Shown: positions 39,585 through 51,900 of the stretch, piece after piece
Numbering within the stretch: position 1 is the stretch's first letter
Layout of the letters: each line of letters starts with the position of its first letter
Source: an uncultured Bacteroidia bacterium
GTDB taxonomy: Bacteria > Bacteroidota > Bacteroidia > Bacteroidales > UBA932
Direction: 5' to 3'
Length of the DNA stretch: 64,000 nucleotides
Assembly: GCA_902762435.1 (NCBI GenBank)
Contig: CACWOH010000001.1
Location: 99,251-163,250 of the forward strand
Translations under genes and position numbers: made by a program
Notes under the pieces: generated by a model
What the model saw: the letters and a program-made list of their open reading frames with translations, nothing else
Told to the model about the DNA's origin: nothing
Databases searched by the model: none

Positions 39585-40616
39585 TCACAGCTTCCACTTT
39601 CCCGACACGATGTCCTCCACCGACGGCCAGCGCCGGTTCAGGATGACGCGGATCCGCCAGTTCATCTTCATGGACGGGAAATAACGCCGCCGGAAAGAAC
39701 GGTAGTCCGGACAGGACGCCAGCACCTTCATTACAAACAGTTCGTAGGGATAATACAACGTCGCCGCGGCCAGGGCTTCCGCCTCCACGTCGGAGAAGAA
39801 GGCATGCGCCTGGTCGAACATCTCCCGGCCGTCTATTTTCAATCTGTCCAGGCAATAGAATCGCTTGGCGGCATCCGGAGGGACGTTCCGCTCCCGGAAG
39901 GAATCCGTCATGATCCGGAAGACGGGCAGATAGTAGTAGCTGTCCCCATTCCCGTGCGAAATGGAATCCGCGCGCTGGTAATAGTGATAATCCGGCCCGT
40001 CGAAGATGTAGCTCCGCGGCTGCAGGACTTCCGCCAGGGCGGTGAAACAGTTGTCTTCCACCCCGCCGGGGAGCTGCGGGGAACGTATCCCGTGGTCCTT
40101 GAGATACTGCAGCCTGTACAGGCGCGCCCAGACCACGGGGAAGAAATAGGACTGCACGAGATAAGGAGGGAACCAGCCCGATCCGTCCCGGTCGAATCCG
40201 TAGCGTCCGCAGCGGTGCCGCTTCGCCGTATCGTCGTATTCCCAGATCCAGTTTCCGTTGATGACGACGTCTTGTCCGGTGCGCTGCGCCTGGCCGTACA
40301 TCGCCTCCAGATAATCCGGGTCGAGCCAGTCGTCCGAATCCATATAATAGAGATACTCCCCGCACGCCTCGTCGATGGCCAGGTTCCGGGCGTGGGGAAT
40401 GCCCCGGTTTCCGGGAAGGATGATGACCCGGATCCGGTCGTCGGAGGCAGCCCGCTGCCGGAGGATCTCCGGCGAACGGTCCGTGGAGCCGTCGTCGATA
40501 CACAGGATCTCCAGGTCCCGGAACGTCTGCCCCTGGACGGAATCCAGGCAGCGCTCCAGATACTTCTCCGTGTTGTACACGGGAATGGCGACCGTAATCC
40601 TGACAGGCTTTTCCAC
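39585..40616 (-). CDS. Glycosyltransferase family 2 protein
   Basis: A 343-residue cytoplasmic GT-A fold enzyme: ITVAIPVYNTEKYLERCLDSV at the N-terminus, LEILCIDDGSTDRSPEIL, GIPHARNLAI, and the metal-binding DSDDW (residues about 95-99), then a C-terminal region typical of glycan-modifying GT2 enzymes. The best start is a GTG at 40616, 8 nt after the hutI stop, since it begins right before the conserved first strand. Being the last gene of the histidine-degradation run, it is functionally out of place; its acceptor is unknown. Confidence 0.85.
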   Translation of the reverse strand: MEKPVRITVAIPVYNTEKYLERCLDSVQGQTFRDLEILCIDDGSTDRSPEILRQRAASDDRIRVIILPGNRGIPHARNLAIDEACGEYLYYMDSDDWLDPDYLEAMYGQAQRTGQDVVINGNWIWEYDDTAKRHRCGRYGFDRDGSGWFPPYLVQSYFFPVVWARLYRLQYLKDHGIRSPQLPGGVEDNCFTALAEVLQPRSYIFDGPDYHYYQRADSISHGNGDSYYYLPVFRIMTDSFRERNVPPDAAKRFYCLDRLKIDGREMFDQAHAFFSDVEAEALAAATLYYPYELFVMKVLASCPDYRSFRRRYFPSMKMNWRIRVILNRRWPSVEDIVSGKWKL

Positions 40617-40624
40617 GACTTTCC

Positions 40625-41848
40625 TTATGGCTCCAACGCTTTCCCGCCGAGGAACACCCGGCGGATGAACGGGGTCTGGTAAAGATAAGCGATTTTTGTC
40701 AAAGTCCAACCGGGTTGCGTCAGAATCAGGTCCGCCCGCTTGCCGGGGGTGACGGATCCCGTGATGTCTGAAACGCCCAGGGCATACGCTCCGTTGAGCG
40801 TCACGGCGTTGAAGGCCTGCACCGGGGTCAGGCGCATCCGGATGCAGCCCAGGGCCATCACGTAGCGCATGTCGCCGGAAGGCGAGGATCCGGGATTGTA
40901 GTCCGAGGCGAGGGCGAGAGGCAGCCCGGCCTCGATGAAGGCCCGGCCGCGCCCGAACGGGATCCCCAGGAAGAAAGACGAGCCCGGAAGCATCACCGGC
41001 ATCGTGTCCGTGCCGCGCAGCGCCTCGATTTCCGCATCCGTCGTCCTTTCCAGGTGATCCACGGACAGCGCCCGGTGCTTCACGCCCACCTGCACGCCGC
41101 CGCTGACCGCCAGCTCGTTGGCGTGGATCTTCGGACGGAGGCCCAGCGGGGCGGCCGCTGCGAGGATGCGGTCCGTATCCTCCGGCGAGAAGAAGCCCTC
41201 GTCGCAGAAAACGTCCACGAAATCAGCGAGTTCCGCCGCCTGCGGCAACATATCCACGACGGTCTGCACGTACGCCTCCTTCGTATAGCCACGGCCCACG
41301 GCGTGGGCGCCCAGGAAGGTGGCGCGCACCGTGGCGGGAACCGCGTCGCGGATCCGGCGGATGACGCGCAGCATCTTCAGCTCATCGGCAGGATTGAGCC
41401 CGTATCCGCTCTTGATCTCGATGGCGCCGCTCCCCTTCCGCATCATCTCCCGCACGCGTTCCACCGACTGGGCGAACAGTTCGTCTTCCGGAGTCCGGTG
41501 CAGCAGGTCGGCGGAATTCAGGATACCCCCGCCCCGCGCCGCAATCTCTTCGTAGCTGCGGCCTTCGATCTTGTCCAGGAACTCGCCGTCGCGGCTGCCG
41601 GCGTACACGACGTGGGTGTGGCTGTCGCAGAAGGCCGGCATCAGCAGGCCGCCCTGTGCGTCGATGTCCTCCGGGCCGGGAGGCCCCTGCGGGCCGTCCG
41701 CCATCGGGCCGAAGCCCGCGATGCGGCCGTCCTCGATGCGCAGCCAGGCGTCGCGCAGGACGCCCGTCCGGGACATCTCCGCGCCGCACTTGCGCGTCAC
41801 GCCCGCCGGAACGATGCCGACCAGCTCGCCTATATTCCTGATAATCAT
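40625..41848 (-). CDS. hutI: Imidazolonepropionase
   Basis: Third enzyme of histidine degradation, hydrolysing imidazolone-5-propionate to N-formimino-L-glutamate. It is 407 residues of the amidohydrolase superfamily. Metal-binding residues are visible in CDSHTHVVYAGSRDGEF (HxH), the barrel His residues in FLGAHAVGRGYTKE and KIHANELAVSGG, and the Asp in ALASDYNPGSS. It overlaps the hutH stop by 4 nt and precedes the GT2 gene by 8 nt. Confidence 0.96.
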   Translation of the reverse strand: MIIRNIGELVGIVPAGVTRKCGAEMSRTGVLRDAWLRIEDGRIAGFGPMADGPQGPPGPEDIDAQGGLLMPAFCDSHTHVVYAGSRDGEFLDKIEGRSYEEIAARGGGILNSADLLHRTPEDELFAQSVERVREMMRKGSGAIEIKSGYGLNPADELKMLRVIRRIRDAVPATVRATFLGAHAVGRGYTKEAYVQTVVDMLPQAAELADFVDVFCDEGFFSPEDTDRILAAAAPLGLRPKIHANELAVSGGVQVGVKHRALSVDHLERTTDAEIEALRGTDTMPVMLPGSSFFLGIPFGRGRAFIEAGLPLALASDYNPGSSPSGDMRYVMALGCIRMRLTPVQAFNAVTLNGAYALGVSDITGSVTPGKRADLILTQPGWTLTKIAYLYQTPFIRRVFLGGKALEP

Positions 41849-43328
41849 AGATATTCTTCCTTCCGGATAAACTCGACCGACTTCTCGATAAGCGGATGCA
41901 TATAGGTGTCGTTGTCGATGAACGGGACCACCTTCCGGTAGTCGGCGAAGATGCGTTCCAGGATGGGGGACGTCCTGGCGGGACGGCGGAACTCAAGCGC
42001 CTGGGCGGCGTTGAAGAGCTCGATGCCGAGCACGGTCTCGGTGTTGTCCACCACGCGCACCAGCTTGGTGGCCGAGTTGGAACCCATGCTCACGTGGTCC
42101 TCCTGGCCCTGCGACGAGGGGATCGAGTCGCAGGAGGCGGGCCAGCAGAGCCCCTTGTTCTGGCTCACGATGCTGGCGGCCGTGTACTGCGGGATCATGA
42201 AGCCGCTGTTCAGGCCGGGATTGGCGACCAGATACTTGGGCAGGCCGCGCAGGCCGTGGATGAGCTGGTAGGTGCGCCGCTCGGAGATGCTGGCCAGCTC
42301 GGACATCGCGATGGCCAGGGCGTCCATCGGGATGGCGATGGGCTCGCCGTGGAAATTGCCGGCGGATATGATCATGTCTTCGTCCGGGAAGATGTTCGGA
42401 TTGTCCGTGGCGGAATTGATCTCGTTCTCGATCACCGACTTGACATAGTTGATGTTGTCCTTCACGGCGCCGTGCACCTGCGGGATGCAGCGGAAGCTGT
42501 AGGGATCCTGGACGTGCTCCTTGGGCCGGCGGATGAGTTCGCTCCCCTCCAGGGTGGACATGAACTTCTTGCCGGTCTCGATCTGGCCCGTGTGGGGCCG
42601 GATCAGGTGCGTCAGCGGCAGGAACGGCTCGATGCGGCCGTCGTAGGCGTCCAGCGACATCGCGGCGATGCGGTCGGCCCAGCGCGACAGGCGCATGCTC
42701 TTCAGCAGCGAATACACCGCGTGGGCGCTCATGAACTGCGTGCCGTTGAGCAGCGCCAGGCCCTCCTTGGACTGCAGGGTGATGGGCTCCCAGCCCTTCT
42801 CGGCCCACACTTCCGCGGCCGGACGGACGCGGCCCTCATAAAGGACCTCGCCCAGGCCGATGAGCGGCAGGCTCAGGTGTGCGAGCGGGGCCAGGTCGCC
42901 GGAGGCGCCGAGCGAACCCTGCTCGTACACGACGGGCAGGACGTCCTCGTTGAACATGTCGATCAGGCGCTGGACCGTGACCAGCTGCGCGCCGGAATGG
43001 CCGTAGGACAGGCTCTGCGCCTTGAGGAAGAGCATCAGCTTCACGATGGCGGGGCGTACCTTCTCCCCCGTCCCGCAGGCGTGGGACATCACCAGGTTGT
43101 GCTGGAGCTGCGACAGTTCGTCGGCGGGGATGGTCACGTTGTACAGCGAGCCGAAACCGGTGGTGATGCCGTACAGGGGCCGCTCGGGATCCTCCATCTT
43201 GGCGTCCAGGTAACGGCGGCATTTGAGGATGGCCATCTTCGCCTCTTCCGAGAGGACGAGGGTGGCGTGGTTGTCGATGATTTCCTTGAGGCGCTCGAGG
43301 GTGAGGCGCCCGGTAGAGATGGCGTGAA

Positions 43329-43332
<4 letters not shown>
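41845..43332 (-). CDS. hutH: Histidine ammonia-lyase
   Basis: First enzyme of histidine degradation, removing ammonia from histidine to give urocanate. It is 495 residues. The MIO cofactor tripeptide Ala143-Ser144-Gly145 lies in GSLGASGDLAPLAHL. Other family marks are YGITTGFGSL at the N-terminus and GNFHGEPIAIPMD. The related tyrosine/phenylalanine lyases share these motifs, but the hut context supports histidine. It overlaps hutU by 4 nt and hutI by 4 nt. Confidence 0.95.
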
Positions 43333-45350
<2,018 letters not shown>

Positions 45351-45386
45351 AATCATGTTGTCATTCTGAGCCCGGGGGCGAAGAAT

Positions 45387-47093
45387 CTAACTGTCGATGT
45401 GTTTGTTGACTTCGGCGAGGACCTCGGCCTCGAGCGTACGGGCCTCGGCCTCGATCTGCGCGGCACGGGCGAGCAGCGGCTCCGCGGGCGTGCGGTCCGC
45501 CAGGCCGGCGGCGTTGATACGGACGTTCAGGTGCGCCCCGCGCACGGCGGCCAGGGCGGCCAGGGCGGCGACGCCGGCGTCCGAGGCGGATGCCGGATTG
45601 CCCGTGCGCGCCATCGCGAGCGCCAGCGGAAGGGCCTTCAGGGAGGCCTCCATCGTCTTCAGGGGCACGGCCGCGGCATACAGCGTCGCCTCCTCCAGGG
45701 CGGCGGCGCGGGCGGCTTTCTCCTCCGGGGTGCCCTTCGGCAGGCCCAGCGCATCCATGATGCGGTTGAACGCGGCGGTGTCTTCATCGATCAGCGCAGT
45801 CAACTCGCCCAGCAGCGCCTGCCCCTGCTCCGCCACGTCGGAGAACTCCTTCCAACGGTCGTCCCAGCCGCGCTTGTGGGCGGACAGGTTGGCCACCATC
45901 GTGGCGAGGGCGGCACCCAGCGCGCCCATCACGGCGGAGACGGAGCCTCCGCCCGGCGCCGGCGACTCGGCGGCCGTCTCGGCGATGAAGTCCTTCACGC
46001 GCATCCGCGCCAGATGCTCGCGCACGGCGGCCTGCGCCTCGTCTTCCATCAGGAATTCGATGACCTTCTCCCGGGGGTCGAAGGGCTTGAGGTCGTCCAG
46101 CGACATCGATTTCACGGCGATCTTGAGGACTTCCTCCTCGCTCACGCCCAGCGAGCGGCACTGCTTCTCCAGGTAGAACCGGCCGGCGTCCAGCAGGACC
46201 CGCTTCGGCACGAGCCCCACGATCTCGGTGCCCGTGACGCGCAGGCCGCGCGCCGCGGCGGCCCGGCACACCTCCTCGAAGGCGGCGTGCAGGGGCGTGG
46301 CGTCGATGTCGGTGATGTTCATCGACACCTGGGCGATGCCGTATTCGTCGATGTACCAGCCGATGGCCTTGCAGCCCTTCAGGGTGCCGGGGATCCAGAT
46401 CTGCTCCCCGTTTCCGTCCTTGAGCAGCTTCCCGGTCAGGGAACCGCCCTCGCGGGCCTTGCGGCCCTTTTCGCGGACGTCGAAGGCCACGGCCATCGCC
46501 CGGCGGGTGGAAGTGGTATTGAGGTTGAAGTTCACGGCTACGAGGAAGTTGCGGGCGCCCACGTTGGTCGCTCCGCAGCGTTCTGCGACGGCGTCCCAGG
46601 CGCCGCAGAAGTCGGGCCGGCGCTCCGGGTCGGCGAACTTCTCAGGCAGGGCTTCATACTCCCCCGCCCGGCACACCGCCAGGTTCTTCCGCTCCGGCCG
46701 GAACGCCGCGGCTTCATAGCAGTAGCAGGGAATGCCGAGTTCCCGGAACAACCGTTCCGCCAGCTCGCGCGCCAGGACGGCGCATTCCTCCAGGGTGATC
46801 CCGGAGACGGGCACCAGCGGGAGCACGTCGGTGGCGCCGCTGCGGGGATGGGCCCCGTGGTGCCGGCGCATGTCGATGAGTTCCTGCGCCTTGCGCGACC
46901 CGCGGAAGGCCGCCTCCACCACGTGCTCCGGCGCTCCCACGAAGGTCACGACCGTGCGGTTGGTGGCTTCGCCGGGATCCACGTTCAGCACCTTCACGCC
47001 ATCCACCGAGGCGATGGCGTCCACGATGGCGCCGATGACCGCCCGGTCGCGTCCCTCGCTGTAATTCGGAACGCATTCGATGATTTTTTCCAT
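45387..47093 (-). CDS. ftcD: Bifunctional glutamate formimidoyltransferase / formimidoyl-THF cyclodeaminase
   Basis: Last step of this route: it moves the formimino group from formiminoglutamate to tetrahydrofolate, then releases ammonia. It is 568 residues, similar to the mammalian FTCD. The transferase part (residues about 1-325) has ECVPNYSEGRD, the catalytic His region RHHGAHPRSGATDV, and FLVAVNFNLNT. The cyclodeaminase part (about 370-560) has SPAPGGGSVSAVMGALGAAL. The operon has no hutG or hutF, so this enzyme alone yields glutamate. It is the first gene of the hut operon. Confidence 0.95.
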   Translation of the reverse strand: MEKIIECVPNYSEGRDRAVIGAIVDAIASVDGVKVLNVDPGEATNRTVVTFVGAPEHVVEAAFRGSRKAQELIDMRRHHGAHPRSGATDVLPLVPVSGITLEECAVLARELAERLFRELGIPCYCYEAAAFRPERKNLAVCRAGEYEALPEKFADPERRPDFCGAWDAVAERCGATNVGARNFLVAVNFNLNTTSTRRAMAVAFDVREKGRKAREGGSLTGKLLKDGNGEQIWIPGTLKGCKAIGWYIDEYGIAQVSMNITDIDATPLHAAFEEVCRAAAARGLRVTGTEIVGLVPKRVLLDAGRFYLEKQCRSLGVSEEEVLKIAVKSMSLDDLKPFDPREKVIEFLMEDEAQAAVREHLARMRVKDFIAETAAESPAPGGGSVSAVMGALGAALATMVANLSAHKRGWDDRWKEFSDVAEQGQALLGELTALIDEDTAAFNRIMDALGLPKGTPEEKAARAAALEEATLYAAAVPLKTMEASLKALPLALAMARTGNPASASDAGVAALAALAAVRGAHLNVRINAAGLADRTPAEPLLARAAQIEAEARTLEAEVLAEVNKHIDS

Positions 47094-47122
47094 AAAAAAG
47101 AAAGGTTATCAGTTTAGCGGGA

Positions 47123-47130
47123 TAAAGATA
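47123..47130 (-). promoter_or_regulatory. Possible -7 box of the ftcD-hut operon
   Basis: TATCTTTA on the minus strand, one base off consensus, 29 nt before the ftcD ATG. No operator-like palindrome was recognised near it. Confidence 0.38.
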
Positions 47131-47152
47131 CTGAAATTTGCGGAAGAATCCT

Positions 47153-47160
47153 TATATTTG
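47153..47160 (+). promoter_or_regulatory. -7 box of the double metallo-beta-lactamase gene
   Basis: TATATTTG, 24 nt before the ATG at 47185 and divergent from the hut promoter. Confidence 0.5.
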
Positions 47161-47184
47161 GGAGAATAGAAAAACCACGTGTCC

Positions 47185-48882
47185 ATGAAATCGAAACTGT
47201 TCCTGCCGGCCTTCGCGCTGGCCCTGCTCGGAGCCGCCTGCTCCGGGCCCAAGGACGTCGAGGTCGGTCCCTACACCGTCTCGGTCATCGAAAAGAACGT
47301 TTACCACATCCAGGACTTCAATGCCTCCAACCCGGCCGGCGAGACCTTCGACGCCGACGGCAACAAGACGCATTTCAACAACTGCTCCGACATGTACCTG
47401 CTTGTCGGAGAGCAGGAAGCCCTGCTGATCGACCTGTCCAATCCCGTCAACTGGGCGGACAACGCCAAGGAATCCCTGCGGGCCCTCGTCGCCGAACGGA
47501 CGGAAGGAAAGCCGCTTACCGTCACCTTCACCCACAACCACGGCGACCACACCGGCATGCTCCCCGCCTTCGTGGACGACCCGGAGGTCCGTTTCGCCCT
47601 GCCGCAGGCGGATTTCGCCCGCCTCGCGGACCGCTTCCCCGAGGCGCAGCGCCGCTTCTTCCGGGAAGGCGAGGTCTTCGACCTGGGCGGCCTGCAGGTG
47701 GAGGCCATCGCCGTGCCCGGCCATACAGCCGGCTCGATGGTCTTCCTGCTCCGGGGGCATGACCTGCTCTTCACCGGCGACGCCGTCGGCTCCGGCCACG
47801 GCGTGTGGCTCTTCAACCGCGACGCCTTCTACAACTATGTTTCCGCCGTGCCGCACCTGATCGCCGCCCTCGGGGAACGCGAGGTGAACCCCGCGCGCCT
47901 GCAGATCTACGGCGGCCACTACTGGCAGAAGGACTGGCTGACCCTGCCCAAGGGCCGCGAGATGGGCATGGACTACCTGGACGACATGCAGGCGCTCGTG
48001 ACCGAGATGGAAACCGGCACGGCCGCCGCGGAACCTTCCGAACTCGGCCGCCCGGGCCTGGAGACGTATTTCCGCCACGGCAACGCCATCGTGACCTGGA
48101 GCGCCGACCAGCTGGCGCAGTACAACGGGGAGTATTCCGAAAAGTTCGTCTGCCGCGACGCGGACGTGGTCTTCCGCCAGATCGACGAGCACACCTGGGA
48201 GGGCAACGGCCACCAGGTGTACAACGAGTCCATCTACGTGCTGGAGGGTGACGAAAAGGCCCTGGTGATCGACGCCGGCACCCACGCGCCCGGGCTCGAC
48301 AAACTGGTCGCGAAGCTCACCGACAAGCCGCTGATGATGGCCCTCACCCACGGCCACGGCGACCACGTGGGCGGCATCGTGTGCTTCCCGGAGGTCTGGA
48401 TCCATCCCGAAGACGAGGCCATGATCACGGGCGGCCGCAATCCGTACAAAGGCACGGTCCATCACCTGGAAGACGGCGATGTCATCGACCTCGGCGGCCG
48501 GCAGATCGAAGTGATGCACACCCCCGGCCACACCGCCGGATCCATCACCTTCTTCGACAAGGAGCACGGCTACGGCTTCAGCGGCGACGCCTTCGGTTCC
48601 ACCAACCTGCTGCTCTTCGCCGGCACCTTCAAGACCTTGATCAACACGACCTCCCGCGCTGCGGAATATATGCAGAAGAACGGGATCACCAAACTCTACC
48701 CGGGCCACTACCACGGCGACAACCCGGAGACCCTGCAGCGCGTCCTGGACGAGAAGAAGATGTCGCAGGAAGTGCTCTCCGGCAGGCGCAAGGGCAACCC
48801 GGACACCGCCAACGGCCTCAACCGCTCCATCACCGATTTCGGCGTCACCATCCGTTACAACGATCCGCAGGCGCTGCAATAG
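47185..48882 (+). CDS. Lipoprotein with two metallo-beta-lactamase-fold domains
   Basis: A 565-residue predicted lipoprotein (lipobox LLGAACS). Two full MBL domains lie in tandem. The first (residues about 45-250) has THNHGDHTG with His117, His119, Asp121 and His122, plus PGHTAGSMVF and FTGDAVG. The second (about 330-530) has THGHGDHVGG with His389, His391, Asp393 and His394, plus PGHTAGSITFF and FSGDAFGS. Both sets of zinc ligands look intact. An MBL hydrolase is certain; the substrate is not (lactone, thioester, phosphodiester or beta-lactam are all possible). The ATG at 47185 starts the signal peptide. Confidence 0.87.
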   Translation: MKSKLFLPAFALALLGAACSGPKDVEVGPYTVSVIEKNVYHIQDFNASNPAGETFDADGNKTHFNNCSDMYLLVGEQEALLIDLSNPVNWADNAKESLRALVAERTEGKPLTVTFTHNHGDHTGMLPAFVDDPEVRFALPQADFARLADRFPEAQRRFFREGEVFDLGGLQVEAIAVPGHTAGSMVFLLRGHDLLFTGDAVGSGHGVWLFNRDAFYNYVSAVPHLIAALGEREVNPARLQIYGGHYWQKDWLTLPKGREMGMDYLDDMQALVTEMETGTAAAEPSELGRPGLETYFRHGNAIVTWSADQLAQYNGEYSEKFVCRDADVVFRQIDEHTWEGNGHQVYNESIYVLEGDEKALVIDAGTHAPGLDKLVAKLTDKPLMMALTHGHGDHVGGIVCFPEVWIHPEDEAMITGGRNPYKGTVHHLEDGDVIDLGGRQIEVMHTPGHTAGSITFFDKEHGYGFSGDAFGSTNLLLFAGTFKTLINTTSRAAEYMQKNGITKLYPGHYHGDNPETLQRVLDEKKMSQEVLSGRRKGNPDTANGLNRSITDFGVTIRYNDPQALQ

Positions 48883-48894
48883 CCCCGCCGCTGA

Positions 48895-48916
48895 CGCGAA
48901 AACGAAAGTTTTTGCG
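48895..48916 (+). terminator. Possible terminator hairpin after the MBL gene
   Basis: CGCGAAAAC, a GAAA tetraloop, then GTTTTTGCG, a 9-bp stem with one G-T pair, 12 nt after the stop. There is no separate T tail beyond the stem. Confidence 0.35.
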
Positions 48917-48926
48917 CCGTGGATTA

Positions 48927-48957
48927 TTGGATATGCGCGCATACCTGCGTATCTTTG
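48927..48957 (+). promoter_or_regulatory. Promoter of the second xylan locus
   Basis: TTGG at 48927-48930, 19 bp, then a perfect TATCTTTG at 48950-48957, 29 nt before the ATG at 48987. Confidence 0.6.
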
Positions 48958-48986
48958 AAATTAGGAAACGATAACCTATTCCGCAT

Positions 48987-51900
48987 ATGCTTAACAAAAC
49001 ACTCGGACGCGCCGTCTTCACGGCCGTCGCACTGCTTCTTTCGCTGGCAAGCTGGGGGCAGGAGAAACGTACTTTCTGCAATCCGCTGGACCTGGTCGTA
49101 CAGGGCGAGCGGTCCTACCGTGGCGGAGAACCCGTCGTGCTGATCTACCAGGACGACTACTTCCTCTTCGTCTCTCACCGCAAGGGTTACTGGTACTCTC
49201 CCGATTTCAAGAACTGGACCTACGTGGACGCCCCGAACTATCCGGGCGGCGTGGTATCCGTCGTGGAGATGGACGGCGAGCTTTACGGATGCTCGATGAA
49301 CAACAAGAACGTGTACAAGGCCATCGACCCGAGGGCGGGCACCTGGGAGCAGGTGGGCACCTTCGACAGCGACCGCTACGGCGACGCCAACATGTTCTAT
49401 GACGACGGTCATCTCTATCTTTACTACGGCTGGTCGCAGCTGATGCCCTTCAAGGTGGTCGAGCTGGACAAGAAGACCTTCAAGGAGATCAAGGGTCCCG
49501 AGGTGCTCTTCTTCAGCGACTACCGCAACCACGGTTTCGAGAAGCGCACCCGCGACGACGTGATCTACTCCATCTTCGGCGGCCGCCGCGACTACTTCGA
49601 GGAGGAATATCCCTGGATCGAAGGCCCGTGGATGACCAAGCACAACGGGAAGTACTACCTCCAGTATGCCGCCATCGGCCTGGAGCTCCTTTCCTACTCG
49701 CACGGCGTGTACGTGTCCGACAACCCGATGGGCCCCTTCACCTACTCCGAGCATAACCCGCTGACCTTCAAGACCACCGGCTTCGCGGTGGGCGCCGGTC
49801 ACGGCAGCACCTTCCACGACAAGAACGGCCAGCTGTGGACCATCTGCATGATCCCGTCCAGCTACGGCGGAGCGGGCCGCGGCTCCGAGCTCGCCATCTT
49901 CCCGACGGCCGTCGACGAGGACGGCGTGATGCACTCCAGCGTCGAATTCGGCGACTACCCGCAGTACTGGCCCGGCACCCGCACCGACGCGGTGGACCAC
50001 AACTGGACCGGCTGGAAACTCCTCTCGCACCAGAAGAAGGTCACCGTGTCCTCCACCTTCGAGAACTACGTTCCCGAGAACGGCGTGGACGAGAACTTCA
50101 TGACCAACTGGGCCGCCCAGACCGGCGATCCCGGCGAGTTCTACCAGGTGGACCTCGGCAAGGTGGCCGACATCTACGCCATCCAGTGCAACTTCGACCA
50201 CATCGGCGCCGTGCAGCCCGCACGCGCCGGCTTCGGCGCACCCGGCGCCGCGCAGGCCCCCGCATTACCGGAATACTACCAGTGCTTCAAGGTCGAGGTT
50301 TCGCTCGACGGGAACAACTGGACCACGGTCATCGACAAGCCCGCCAACAAGTGGGACTTCCACCACGACTATACCGAACTCACCAAGCCCGTCCAGGGCC
50401 GCTACGTGAAGGTCACCAATACGCGCCAGTGCCACGACGGCGCCAAGTTCTCGATGAAGGACCTGCGCGTCTTCGGCAACCCCGCCTCCGCGGGCAGCGT
50501 CAAGGTGGGCGGCGTCAAGGTCGTCCGCAATCCGCAGGACCGCCGCGAGGCCGAACTCCTCTGGGATCCCGTCCCGGGCGCCGACGGCTACATCATCCGC
50601 TACGGCATCGAGCCGGGCAAGCTGTACAACAGCTACATCGTCTATGACAAGAACTACTTCAAGCTCCACAGCCTGAACACCGCTTCCGAGTACTTCTTCG
50701 AGGTGGAATCCTTCGACTCCGGCCTGGACTACTTCTATCCGAGGTCCGAGGAGGTCAACGGCACCGGCGGCGAGGTGGAGATCAACAAGCGCACGCCCGG
50801 CCAGCGCGGGGGCGGTTACGGCGGCAACGCCGACACCAAGCGCATCATGGTCAAGGAAGGCGTGGACCGCTACGAATTCGACGGTATCGACCCGGGCTAC
50901 TGGGTGATCAACCACAGCTACGGTCCCGTCCTGTGGGCCGGCGAGCTCACCCAGGCCGACCTCGTGGGCGAGGGCGAGCCGGGCATCGAAGCCAAGCTCA
51001 CCGAGATGGGTGTCGGCACCACCGTCAACGCCGAGATGTGGATGAAGGTGGAGCGCGGTCCCCAGACCGGCAAGGTCATCATCGAGATCCGCCGGCAGCC
51101 CCGCCGCGGCGGCTGGCCCGGAATGGGCGGCGCCGTGGGCGCTCCGCAGATGGGCGGCAACGTGTCCTCCCCCATCGTGAATCCGGACAACACCATTACC
51201 TTCAACTACCGCGATCCCAACGCCAAGTCCGTGAAGGTGAACACCCAGTTCGCCGGCACGCAGGACATGACCAAGGGTGCGAACGGCGTGTGGACCGTCA
51301 CCCTCGGCCCCGTAGCCCCGGACATGTATCCCTACAGCTTCCAGGTGGACGGCGTGCAGGTGATGGACCCGCAGAACCCCGAGTGGTTCCCCAACGAGAC
51401 CTTCAAAAACAGCCTCGTGGACGTGCGCGGCACGGGCGAGCCCCTGCTGCACGCCCTCAAGGACGTGCCCCACGGCAGCGTGGACTACGTGAACTATTGG
51501 TCCGAGAGCCTCGGCACCTACGGCAACGCGATCGTGTACACCCCGCCGCAGTACGACAAGAACAAGAATAAGAAGTATCCCGTCTTCTACCTGATCAGCG
51601 GCACCACCGACACCGAGGAGGTGTACTTCAAGGTCGGCCGGATGAACTTCATCCTGGACAACCTGATCGCTGCGGGCAAGGCGAAGGATATGATCATCGT
51701 CCTCCCCTACGGCAACCCGTCCAAGTACTTCCCCGCCGGGAAGGCCCCGCGTACGGGCGACCTGTTCACCAAGGACTTCCTCCAGGACCTGATGCCCTTC
51801 GTGGAGAAGAACTACCGCACCCTCAACGACCGCGACCACCGCGCCATCGGCGGCTTCTCCCGCGGCGGCAACCAGGCGCTCGCGACCGGCCTGACGAACC

